Shown: positions 25,312-32,895 of the stretch, piece by piece
Position numbering within the stretch: position 1 is the first letter of the stretch
Layout of the letters: every line of letters starts with the position of its first letter
Origin: Granulicella pectinivorans
Lineage (GTDB): Bacteria; Acidobacteriota; Terriglobia; Terriglobales; Acidobacteriaceae
Direction of reading: 5' to 3'
Length of the DNA: 64,000 nucleotides
Assembly (NCBI RefSeq): GCF_900114625.1
Contig: NZ_FOZL01000001.1
Location: forward strand, 2,852,001-2,916,000
Position numbers and translations under genes: made by a program
The notes under the pieces: model-generated
The model's database searches: none
Seen by the model: only the letters and a program-made list of their open reading frames with translations
Told to the model about the DNA's origin: nothing

Positions 25312-26406
25312 ATGGCGAAGAGGGTTGGAGTTGATAAGTGGCTCTTCGGGGTGATCCTGCTGCTGGTGTTGTTTGGTCTGGTGATGGTGTTTTCGACGTC
25401 GGCGGTGATGGCGAAGGCGACGGTCGGGTCTCCGTATGCGTATGTGTCGAAGCAGGCGGGGTATGCGCTGGCCGGTTTGATCGCGCTGTTTGCGCTGATG
25501 AAGGTGGACTACCGGCGGTTCAATAATCCGAAGGTCGTGTTTCCGTCGGTGGCGATTACGATGCTGTTGCTGCTGGGGGTCTTCGCGGTACGGGACTCGC
25601 ACCATACGCATCGATGGTTTCGGTTTGGGGGTTTCTTCACGCTGCAGCCTTCGGAGTTTGCGAAGCCTGTGCTGATTCTGTTTCTTGCCTATTTTCTGCA
25701 GACGCGGATTCACCAGATGGACGACTGGAAGGGCACGATTTTGCGGGCTGCGACGCCACCGGTGATGTTCATTGGGTTGATCCTGGCGGAGCCGGATCTG
25801 GGAACGGCGCTGGTTTGTATCGGCGTGACGATGTTGATTCTTTATCTGGCGGGGATGCAGATCAAGTGGCTTGTGATGGCTGCGCTGGCTGCCTCTCCGT
25901 TGCTGTATTACATGCTGTTCCGTGTGCCGTGGCGGCGGGCTCGCATGCTGGCGTTTGTGAATCCGGAGAACGATCCGCGTGGGTCGGGGTTCCATATCCT
26001 GCAGTCGCTGATTGCGGTGGGGACGGGTGGATTTCATGGCAAGGGCCTGATGGAGGGCGTGCAGAAGCTGTTCTATCTGCCGGAGCCGCATACCGACTTT
26101 ATCTTTGCGACGATCTGCGAGGAGTTGGGGTGGATTGGGGCGCTGGCGGTGATTGGGCTGTTCTGCGTGCTGGGATATCGGGGGCTCAGGGCGGCGATTC
26201 TTTCGACCGATCCGTTTGCGAGGTTCCTGGCGTTCGGGATTACGTCGGCGATTCTGATTCAGGCGTTCTTCAATATCAGCGTGGTGCTGGCTCTGGTGCC
26301 TACGAAGGGGATTACGCTGCCGCTGATCTCTTCGGGTGGGACATCGTTGTTTATTACGCTGGCAGGGTTGGGTGTTCTGCTGAATATTACGCGTGAGATC
26401 GATTAG
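25312..26406 (+). CDS. ftsW: SEDS-family peptidoglycan polymerase
   Basis: A 364-residue polytopic SEDS protein that polymerises lipid II during division. Hallmarks are LVLFGLVMVFSTSAV, FTLQPSEFAKP, LAEPDLGTALV, GLMEGVQKLFYLPEPHTDF and the last-helix TKGITLPLISSGGTS. It is called FtsW rather than RodA because of its place between murD and murG. The stop overlaps the GTG start of murG by one base (TAGTG). Confidence 0.92.
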   Translation: MAKRVGVDKWLFGVILLLVLFGLVMVFSTSAVMAKATVGSPYAYVSKQAGYALAGLIALFALMKVDYRRFNNPKVVFPSVAITMLLLLGVFAVRDSHHTHRWFRFGGFFTLQPSEFAKPVLILFLAYFLQTRIHQMDDWKGTILRAATPPVMFIGLILAEPDLGTALVCIGVTMLILYLAGMQIKWLVMAALAASPLLYYMLFRVPWRRARMLAFVNPENDPRGSGFHILQSLIAVGTGGFHGKGLMEGVQKLFYLPEPHTDFIFATICEELGWIGALAVIGLFCVLGYRGLRAAILSTDPFARFLAFGITSAILIQAFFNISVVLALVPTKGITLPLISSGGTSLFITLAGLGVLLNITREID

Positions 26407-27479
26407 TGGCGATGCGTGTTTTGATGGCCGGTGGCGGGACGGGTGGGCATGTGATTCCGGCGGTAGCGATTGCGCGGGAGATGCGGGATGTCTACGGGGC
26501 CGAGGTCCGGTTTGTGGGGACGGCGCGGGGGATCGAGACGCGGCTGGTTCCGGAGGCCGGGTTTCCGCTGGAGCTGATTCACGTTGGACAGCTTGCGAAT
26601 GTGAGTCTGGGGACTCGGCTGAGGACGTATGCGGACCTGCCGCTGGGGTTGATGCGGTGTGTGGGGTTGCTGCGGAGCTTTAAGCCGGATGTTGTCGTCG
26701 GGGTAGGTGGGTATGCGAGCGGGCCGGCGATGATGGCGGCAGTGTTGCTGCGGGTGCCTACGCTGGCTTATGAGGCGAACGCGGTTCCGGGGATGGTGAA
26801 CCGGGTGCTGGGGAAGTATGTGAGCGGAGCGGCTGTGGCGTATGAGTCGACGGCGGCTTATTTTCGGAAGGCTGTGGTGACGGGCGTGCCGGTGCGAGAG
26901 GCGATCTTTGCGGTGACTCCGCGGCCGGTTGGGGCGGCGCCACGGTTGCTGGTGACAGCGGGGAGCAATGGGGCCAGGGTTTTCAACGAGTTTATGCCTG
27001 AGATTGTCCCGGCACTGCTGGAGCGCATTCCGGGTTTGACGGTGGTGCACCAGTCGGGAAAGTCTTCTTTCGAGAAGACGCTGGCCTTGTATGAGGCGAG
27101 TGGCGCGGATGCTTCGCGCTGGAGGGTGGCGTCGTTTCTGGAGGATATGCCGGGGGAGTATCAGGCGGCGGATCTGGTGTTGGCGCGGGCGGGGAGTACG
27201 GTGGCGGAGCTGGCGGCGGCGGGACGGCCGTCGCTGCTGGTACCGTTTCCGCAGGCGGCGGATGATCACCAGGCGAAGAATGCTTTGGTGCTGGCGGAGG
27301 CCGGGGCGGCGGTGATGCTGGCGCAGGGTGGATTGACGGATTCTGCGTTGCTGGAAGAGCTTGTCAGGCTTTTGGGGGATCCGGCGCGGATGCGAGCGAT
27401 GGGGGAGAAGGCTCGTGGGTTGGCGAAGCCAGGGGCGCTGAGGAAGATTGGCGAGATGGTGAACGGGTTGGCGGCGTGA
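26406..27479 (+). CDS. murG: UDP-GlcNAc:lipid I N-acetylglucosaminyltransferase
   Basis: Makes lipid II on the inner face of the membrane. The GT-B N-terminal glycine loop is MAGGGTGGHVIPA; VVVGVGGYASGPAMMAA and the UDP-GlcNAc-binding RAGSTVAELAAAGRPSLLVPFP are present, with QAADDHQAKNA. GTG 26406 overlaps the ftsW stop; an ATG two codons later is the alternative. murC and ftsQ do not follow; a palindromic repeat and opposite-strand genes do. Confidence 0.95.
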   Translation: MAMRVLMAGGGTGGHVIPAVAIAREMRDVYGAEVRFVGTARGIETRLVPEAGFPLELIHVGQLANVSLGTRLRTYADLPLGLMRCVGLLRSFKPDVVVGVGGYASGPAMMAAVLLRVPTLAYEANAVPGMVNRVLGKYVSGAAVAYESTAAYFRKAVVTGVPVREAIFAVTPRPVGAAPRLLVTAGSNGARVFNEFMPEIVPALLERIPGLTVVHQSGKSSFEKTLALYEASGADASRWRVASFLEDMPGEYQAADLVLARAGSTVAELAAAGRPSLLVPFPQAADDHQAKNALVLAEAGAAVMLAQGGLTDSALLEELVRLLGDPARMRAMGEKARGLAKPGALRKIGEMVNGLAA

Positions 27480-27490
27480 CGCTGCGGCAG

Positions 27491-27527
27491 CCTGCCCACA
27501 TCTCAAAGGCGAGATGTGGGGCACCCG
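27491..27527. repeat. Dispersed palindrome, copy 2
   Basis: CCCACATCTC (27495-27504), loop AAAGGC, GAGATGTGGG (27511-27520), then GCACCCGG. Same family as 3272-3315, with compensating changes in the stem (TC/GA for CC/GG). It lies 15 bases after the murG stop, between convergent genes. Confidence 0.8.
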
Positions 27528-27548
27528 GATCTGTGGCTGGGAAAGGCC

Positions 27549-28052
27549 TTAGAGGTGGGGGTTGGGGAGGCCGGCGTCGTCGTTTGGGAGCATACCGGGT
27601 GGGTAGGGCTTGATGGGATGGGCGTCGGTACAGGCGTCGATGTGGTCGCGGGCGTTGTCGCGGACGGGGTTGGGGTCGGCGTCGGTGACGGGGACGAACT
27701 GGCGGTAGGTCTGGAGCCAGGCCTGGCACTCGCGGAGGTTTGCGAGTGAGTTGTGGAAGGTCTTCTGGGCGGTTTCGTCGAGCTCGGGGAGGTGGTTGGT
27801 GAGGGCTTCGACGCCCGGCATCTGCTTGTTGAGGGGCTCGATGGCGTGGTCGAAGGCGCGCTGGGGGGCGTCGCGGCTGAGAGCGGCGCGATCATAGGCC
27901 TGCCAGGCGTCTTCGAGCATGGTGACGCGGGGTGAGGCTGCCGTGAGGTGCAGATGGTCGAGAAGAGCGAAGGTGCCGATGGCGAGGAGGGCGAGAAGGG
28001 CCAGGGTTCCCTTGTTGCCGAGGCGGTCGGTGATGGCGTGGATGGGATTCAC
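27549..28052 (-). CDS. Small membrane-anchored protein of unknown function
   Basis: A 167-residue protein with one membrane helix (GTLALLALLAIGTFALL, residues 15-31) and a soluble helical domain with two cysteines (RECQAW and DACTDA). I recognise no family. It starts 3 bases after the stop of the prenyl diphosphate synthase, so it is co-transcribed with it. Confidence 0.7.
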   Translation of the reverse strand: MNPIHAITDRLGNKGTLALLALLAIGTFALLDHLHLTAASPRVTMLEDAWQAYDRAALSRDAPQRAFDHAIEPLNKQMPGVEALTNHLPELDETAQKTFHNSLANLRECQAWLQTYRQFVPVTDADPNPVRDNARDHIDACTDAHPIKPYPPGMLPNDDAGLPNPHL

Positions 28053-28055
28053 GGG

Positions 28056-29027
28056 TTAGTGGGTGCGGTCGACGAGGTATTGGGCCAGGGATTTGAGAGG
28101 AGTGGCGGCTTCGCCGAAGGGGGCGAGGGCGTCGAAGGCGTCGGCGATGAGCTGGGCGGCGTCTGTTTTGGATTGCTCGATGCCGTAGACGGCGGGCCAT
28201 GTGGCCTTGTCGGTGGCGGTGTCCTTGCCGGCGGTCTTGCCGAGCTCTTCGGAGGACTGGGTCATGTCGAGGACGTCATCGACGATCTGGAAGGCGAGGC
28301 CAGCCTTTTCTCCGAAGGTGCGGAGGCGGGCGATGGTGTCGGCGGAGGCCCCGGCGTCGTGGTGAGCGTGCGCGCTGCCTAAAAGGCCGCCGGCGACGAT
28401 GGAGACGGTGATGAGGGCTCCGGTTTTGGCGCGGTGGATGCGCTCGACGAGGTCTGCGGTGGGGGGCTTGCCGCCGGATTCGATGTCCATGACCTGACCG
28501 CCGATCATGCCGGGTGCGAGGGCTCCGGGGAGGTCGGCTCCGACGCCGGTTCCTACGGCGATGGCCACGGCTTTGAGGATGGAGACGACTGCGGCGGGAG
28601 GGGCGGGGAGCTCGGCGATGGTCTGGAAGGCAAGGGTCTGGAGGGCGTCGCCGGCGAGGATGGCGGTGGCTTCGCCGAAGGCGACGTGGCAGGTGGGCTG
28701 GCCGCGGCGGAGATCGTCGTTGTCGAGGGCGGGGAGGTCGTCGTGGATGAGGGAGTAGGTATGGAGCATCTCGAGGGCTGCGCCGAGGGCGGCGGCTCCG
28801 TCGGGGATGTCATTTCCAAGGGAGTGCGGTCCGGCGACCATGCGGGCGGCTTCCATGCACAGGATGGGCCGGAGGCGTTTGCCGCCGGCGAAGGTGCTGT
28901 GGCGCATGGCGCGATGGATGGAGTGGGGCTGGGTTTCGGTGCCGGGGAGGAGGCGTTCGAGAGCCTCGTCGGTGAGGATGGCTCCGGTGGTGAGGATGTT
29001 CTTTACTACGGCCTGCGTGTCGGTCAT
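28056..29027 (-). CDS. ispA: Polyprenyl (farnesyl/geranylgeranyl) diphosphate synthase
   Basis: Condenses isopentenyl and allylic diphosphates. The first Asp-rich motif is LIHDDLPALDNDDLRRG and the second FQIVDDVLDMT; GGKRLRPIL binds substrate. The two-residue insertion in the first motif (DDxxxxD) is typical of bacterial FPP-type IspA, so that symbol is used, but chain length cannot be proven by eye. The 323-residue length is normal. It is the second-to-last gene of the minus-strand run. Confidence 0.9.
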   Translation of the reverse strand: MTDTQAVVKNILTTGAILTDEALERLLPGTETQPHSIHRAMRHSTFAGGKRLRPILCMEAARMVAGPHSLGNDIPDGAAALGAALEMLHTYSLIHDDLPALDNDDLRRGQPTCHVAFGEATAILAGDALQTLAFQTIAELPAPPAAVVSILKAVAIAVGTGVGADLPGALAPGMIGGQVMDIESGGKPPTADLVERIHRAKTGALITVSIVAGGLLGSAHAHHDAGASADTIARLRTFGEKAGLAFQIVDDVLDMTQSSEELGKTAGKDTATDKATWPAVYGIEQSKTDAAQLIADAFDALAPFGEAATPLKSLAQYLVDRTH

Positions 29028-29063
29028 GAGAACTTGATGATAAATGAGGGGGCGGTTTGTTTC

Positions 29064-29111
29064 AGAGCAGGCAAAGGATTGTGGGGAAAAGGCAGGAAAG
29101 GCGGGAAAAGG
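29064..29111 (+). repeat. A-rich dispersed repeat, copy C
   Basis: GAGCAGGCAAAGGATTGTGG then GGAAAAGGCAGGAAAGGCGG; aligns almost base for base with 565-611. It occupies nearly the whole gap between two minus-strand genes. Confidence 0.55.
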
Positions 29112-29114
29112 ATC

Positions 29115-30764
29115 TTACGGCAAAGGCTTTCGTTTCAGGGTAAAGCCCAGGGTTAGGAGGGCCATGAGGGAGATCGCTTCGGCGGTGCGCTCCAGGGGAG
29201 TGGTGCGGAAGGCGATGTGGATGTGATCTTGCCCTGCGGGGAGGGGGATGGTAGTCAGGCCGTCTTCACGGCTGGGTCCGAGGGCGGTGGGACGGTTGTT
29301 GATGGTGATCTGCCAGTCGGGGTATTGGCGAAGGTTGAGGATGAGGTTGGTGGGGGTGGAGGGAGTGAGGGTGAGGTCACGGGGGGACGGGCCTGCCTGG
29401 GAGTTGTTGGGGACCGGCGCGTCAGGGGTGGCTGCGAGGAAGTAGGGTGGGTTGTTGTGCTTCAGGGAGTCGTTGTCGGCGGTGGTGGGGGTGTACTCGT
29501 CGGTGGGCTCGGTGCCGGTGTGGGCGTGGAAGAGAGCGAGCCGGGTGGGGATGGTGTCAGCGTCGTCGCAGGGCTGGCGGAAGAGGTGCGCGGCCGGCAG
29601 ACTGAGGGCGGCGGCGAGGGCCAGGGTCGCGGGGATGAGGAACTTTGGTTTGAGGGTGATGGACGATAGGGCTTTGGCGATGGCCAGAGCCATGGCTCCC
29701 CCAAGGATCGCGAGGAGACGCCAGGGGAACTGGAGGAAGGCCAGTTCGGGGAGGTGATGCCAGATGGGAGTCGCGATGGGGGTGAGGAGGAGGGCTATCG
29801 TCGCGGTGAGGACGGTGATGGGGGTGCGCGTCGGGTTTTTGCGGGATGTGAGGAGGGCTATGGTGGTGACGATGAGGAGGAGGACGGCGAGGAGGGAGGC
29901 TGTGTGGAGGACGGCGTCGTGGGCGATGGCATCTTCGGTAATGCCGGTGTGGTGGAAGAGGGTGTTGTCCTCGATGCGCATGCCGGGGATGATGGCCATG
30001 GCGATCTGGACGTAGCGGCGCTCATAGGCGGCGGGGAGGATGTAGAAGGTGGCTAACGCGAAGCCAAGGAGGGTGCCGAGGGCGATGGTGATGGCCAATG
30101 GCTTCTTGCCCTGCGGAGGAAGCCACATCCCAGAAGCGGGATGTGGATCACCCGGGTTTTTGGCCAACCGCAGGACAGCTAACAGGGCCAGGGTGTAGGT
30201 GGCCATGACGGCGGCGGGCGCGTTGGTGAGCCAGAGGAGGGCGAGTGGGACGGCGATGCCGGGTATGGTGGGGCGGTACTTGAGGATGGCGTGGAGGAGC
30301 AGGGGAAGGAAGGCGGCGGCGAGGAGTTCGGCGTATGCGGTCCGCTCGTAGGCCGTGAAGAGCATGTAGGGGTTGGCGAGGTAGAGGGTCGAGGCGAGGA
30401 TCGCTGTGGTGGGGCTGGTGTGGGCGCGGGTGAGACGGTGCATCGCAAGTCCGCTGGCGGTGAGGGCGACCCAGGTGTAGGCGATGTGGGTCCATGTCCA
30501 CGGCAGGATGAGTCCCAGGATGGCGCCGAGGGTCCAGGAGAGGGGTGGGTAGAAGAGGAAGCGGGGTTCGCCGGCGTTGTATGCGGGGGAGACGGCCCAG
30601 CGGGGATGGAGGTTTCCGTGGGCAAACTGGGTAGCGGCTTCGATCCAGTTGAGGGTGTGGAAGACGAAGTCGTGGCCGCAGGAAGGGCCTTGCAGCAAGA
30701 GGGGGAGAACCGCGATGAGGGCCGCGAGGGGGATGAGGATGTGGGCGAGGCGGTCGCGGCGCAT
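29115..30764 (-). CDS. Large polytopic membrane protein, 6-pyruvoyl-tetrahydropterin-synthase-related family
   Basis: A 549-residue protein with about ten hydrophobic helices, resembling the PTPS_related / glycosyltransferase-like membrane family (PF10131). The N-terminal loop GHDFVFHTLNWIEAATQFAH, just after the first helix, is characteristic and resembles the acidic loop of GT-C glycosyltransferases. A C-terminal extramembrane domain with NLRQYPDWQITINNRPT is followed by a last helix. Residues 205-214 (HPASGMWLPP) are encoded by a dispersed palindrome that lies in a loop. Substrate unknown. Confidence 0.78.
   Translation of the reverse strand: MRRDRLAHILIPLAALIAVLPLLLQGPSCGHDFVFHTLNWIEAATQFAHGNLHPRWAVSPAYNAGEPRFLFYPPLSWTLGAILGLILPWTWTHIAYTWVALTASGLAMHRLTRAHTSPTTAILASTLYLANPYMLFTAYERTAYAELLAAAFLPLLLHAILKYRPTIPGIAVPLALLWLTNAPAAVMATYTLALLAVLRLAKNPGDPHPASGMWLPPQGKKPLAITIALGTLLGFALATFYILPAAYERRYVQIAMAIIPGMRIEDNTLFHHTGITEDAIAHDAVLHTASLLAVLLLIVTTIALLTSRKNPTRTPITVLTATIALLLTPIATPIWHHLPELAFLQFPWRLLAILGGAMALAIAKALSSITLKPKFLIPATLALAAALSLPAAHLFRQPCDDADTIPTRLALFHAHTGTEPTDEYTPTTADNDSLKHNNPPYFLAATPDAPVPNNSQAGPSPRDLTLTPSTPTNLILNLRQYPDWQITINNRPTALGPSREDGLTTIPLPAGQDHIHIAFRTTPLERTAEAISLMALLTLGFTLKRKPLP
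30123..30152. repeat. Dispersed palindrome, copy 3, inside a coding sequence
   Basis: CCACATCCC (30123-30131), loop AGAAGC, GGGATGTGG (30138-30146), then ATCACCCGGG. Same family as the intergenic copies at 3272 and 27495, but in frame within the membrane-protein gene 29115-30764. Confidence 0.8.
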
Positions 30765-30813
30765 GGGATGAGTATAGGTTGTAAGTTGTCGCTCTAAGTT
30801 GTGAGTTTCGGCG

Positions 30814-31329
30814 CTATACGGGGCCTAAGGCGACGTGGGGTTCGGGTGGGAGGGTGACTTCGATCGTGTCGCCGGGATGGACTTCGCCGGAGGTGAGAAT
30901 GATGCCCATGATGCCGGCGTTGGGCTTTTTGTCCTCGGTGAAGACGGCGTTCATCAGCTTGGGGCGGAGACCGTTTATCTGGCTGCAGGGGGTGCGGTAG
31001 CCGGTGATCTCGATGGTGGCTTCGCCGATTGTAAGGATGGCTCCGGTGGGGAGGGCGTGGAGGTCGATACCGCGGGTGGTGAGGTTTTCGCCCATGTGGC
31101 CGGGCTGCAGGGAGAGCTCGTTAAGGAGTTCTGCGTGCAGGAGATGGACTTGTGTGAGATTCGCGCGTTTGGGGTCTTTGCGCTTGATATAGATGTGCTG
31201 GGTGGTGCGACCCGCGTGGGCGTCGCCACGGACTCCGTAGTTCGCCTCGAGGTGGATGGAGGGCTGCGGAGTCTTCGAGAAGGAGTGCGTGGGGGACAGG
31301 CTTGTGGCGATGAGGATTGGGGCTGCCAT
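30814..31329 (-). CDS. MOSC-domain protein
   Basis: A 171-residue stand-alone MOSC domain, the fold of molybdenum-cofactor sulfurase C-terminal regions and of YiiM-like proteins that use molybdopterin. YGVRGDAHAGRTTQH, PGHMGENLTTRGIDLHALP and the conserved cysteine in YRTPCSQI are visible. The partner enzyme is not known. It starts 12 bases after the LOV kinase gene and is probably in the same transcript. Confidence 0.9.
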   Translation of the reverse strand: MAAPILIATSLSPTHSFSKTPQPSIHLEANYGVRGDAHAGRTTQHIYIKRKDPKRANLTQVHLLHAELLNELSLQPGHMGENLTTRGIDLHALPTGAILTIGEATIEITGYRTPCSQINGLRPKLMNAVFTEDKKPNAGIMGIILTSGEVHPGDTIEVTLPPEPHVALGPV

Positions 31330-31341
31330 GCTGTACCAAGA

Positions 31342-32868
31342 TTATCCCGGCAGGCCGCTGCTGGGGAGGAAGAGTTGAAAGACAGTTCCGGTGGATGGGC
31401 CTTCGCTGCGGCTACGGACGGAGAGGCGGCCGTGATGGCGGACGATGATCTCCTGCGAGACCCAGAGGCCGAGGCCGGTGCCGTGAATGCCCTTGGTGGT
31501 GTAGAAGGCGTCGTACATGCGCTTGAGGGTGATGGGGCTCATGCCGGTTCCGGTGTCGGCGATGGTGAAGAGTATTCCACGGAGGCCGCTGGGCCAGTCG
31601 GTGGCGGGACGGGTTCGGACGATGAGACGTCCGCCGGATTGACGCATGGCGTCGATGGCGTTGCGGATGAGGTTGGAGAGGACCTGGCGGACCTCGCTTT
31701 CGAGGCAGGTGATGGGCTCGTCATCGGATTCTCGCGTTTCGAGACGGATGTGAGTGGCATCGATGCGACCGGCGTAGAGGTCGAGGATGGAGCGTAGGAG
31801 TTCGGAGGCGCGAACGCGGGACGGGGCGGTGGATTGACGGTAAAACTTGAGGGATTGCGAGGTGAGGAGGGCGACGCGCTGGAGTTCGAGTTCAGCCTGC
31901 TTGACGTAACGGATGGTGTCGCCGCAGTCGTCGGTGGTGCGCGCGAGGTAGAGGAGATTGGTGACGGCCTCGAGGGGGTTGTTGATCTCATGAGCGATGG
32001 AGGCTGCGAGACGCCCGGCGGTGGCGAGCTTTTCGCTTTCGCGGAGGGTGTTTTCGTATTCAATGCGGGCGGTGACGTCGTTCTGAATGCCGACAAAGTG
32101 GGTGACGACGCCCTGGCGGTTGCGGATGGGGGAGAGGGAGAGCTCGTTCCAGAAGAGGGTGCCGTCCTTGCGGTAGTTGCGGATAACGGTAGTGATCTCA
32201 CGCTGCTCGCGGATGGCCTCGCGGAGAAGGGTGATGCCGTGCTGGTCGGTGTCGCTGCCCTGGAGGAATCGGCAGTTCAGGCCCTCGACCTCTTCGGCGG
32301 AGTAGCCGGTGATAACCTCGAACGCTGGATTGACGTAGACGAGTGGCAGATCGGCGTCGGAGACGCGCGCGATGGTGATGCCGCTGGTGACGGAGCGGAA
32401 GATGCGCCGGTTGAGCTGGAGTTCTTCGAGCGCGGACTGGAAGCGACTGGCATAGGCGCGGTGGGCGTAAAGGATGACCGAGAGCTGCGCGACGACGACG
32501 GAGGGCTGTTCCGGGAGGAGGAGAAGACCGTCGAAGAGGCTCTGTTTGAGGGGACGCTCATCGTCGGGGAGGGAGGTTCGTGGCTGGACTGCGACGAGCG
32601 CGGGGCTGACCTGGTCGGTGGATTCGGCGAAGAGAGTGCGGAGGCTGCGCGCGGTGGGTTCGTCGGCGATGATGAGCTCGAAGTCCTCGAGGGCTGAGCG
32701 GGAGAGGGGCTCCGGCTGCAGGATGGTGGGCGTGAGCTCGAGTTGGGCGGAGATGCCGTCAATGAGGCGTCGGCCGATGGGATCTTCCAGGATGATTCCG
32801 ATGCGGCCGAGCTGGGCTGGTGGGCGGGCCGACGATGAAACGTCTGTCATATCAGTTTCGATGTCCAT
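31342..32868 (-). CDS. LOV-domain sensor histidine kinase with a receiver-like N-terminus
   Basis: A 508-residue cytoplasmic kinase. Residues 20-135 form a receiver-like domain of uncertain function. A PAS/LOV domain spans about 150-268: the flavin-adduct Cys199 is in GLNCRFLQG, and the flavin-contacting Asn231 (RNYRKDG), Asn241 (LFWNELSL) and Gln262 (VGIQNDVT) are all present. The HisKA domain has His293 in SIAHEINNPLE; the ATPase domain has N403, the G1 box IADTGTGM and the G2 box GTGLGL. No response regulator lies next to it. The gene lies between a penicillin acylase (27 bases) and a MOSC gene (12 bases). Blue-light sensing is expected from the residues but is inferred. Confidence 0.9.
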   Translation of the reverse strand: MDIETDMTDVSSSARPPAQLGRIGIILEDPIGRRLIDGISAQLELTPTILQPEPLSRSALEDFELIIADEPTARSLRTLFAESTDQVSPALVAVQPRTSLPDDERPLKQSLFDGLLLLPEQPSVVVAQLSVILYAHRAYASRFQSALEELQLNRRIFRSVTSGITIARVSDADLPLVYVNPAFEVITGYSAEEVEGLNCRFLQGSDTDQHGITLLREAIREQREITTVIRNYRKDGTLFWNELSLSPIRNRQGVVTHFVGIQNDVTARIEYENTLRESEKLATAGRLAASIAHEINNPLEAVTNLLYLARTTDDCGDTIRYVKQAELELQRVALLTSQSLKFYRQSTAPSRVRASELLRSILDLYAGRIDATHIRLETRESDDEPITCLESEVRQVLSNLIRNAIDAMRQSGGRLIVRTRPATDWPSGLRGILFTIADTGTGMSPITLKRMYDAFYTTKGIHGTGLGLWVSQEIIVRHHGRLSVRSRSEGPSTGTVFQLFLPSSGLPG

Positions 32869-32895
32869 TTCGCAGGTTTTGTCGTCTGCCCATCA

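Noticed and set aside
30814..31329. Functional link between the MOSC gene and mobA
   Set aside because: They are 22 kb apart and on different strands; shared cofactor chemistry alone does not support a link.
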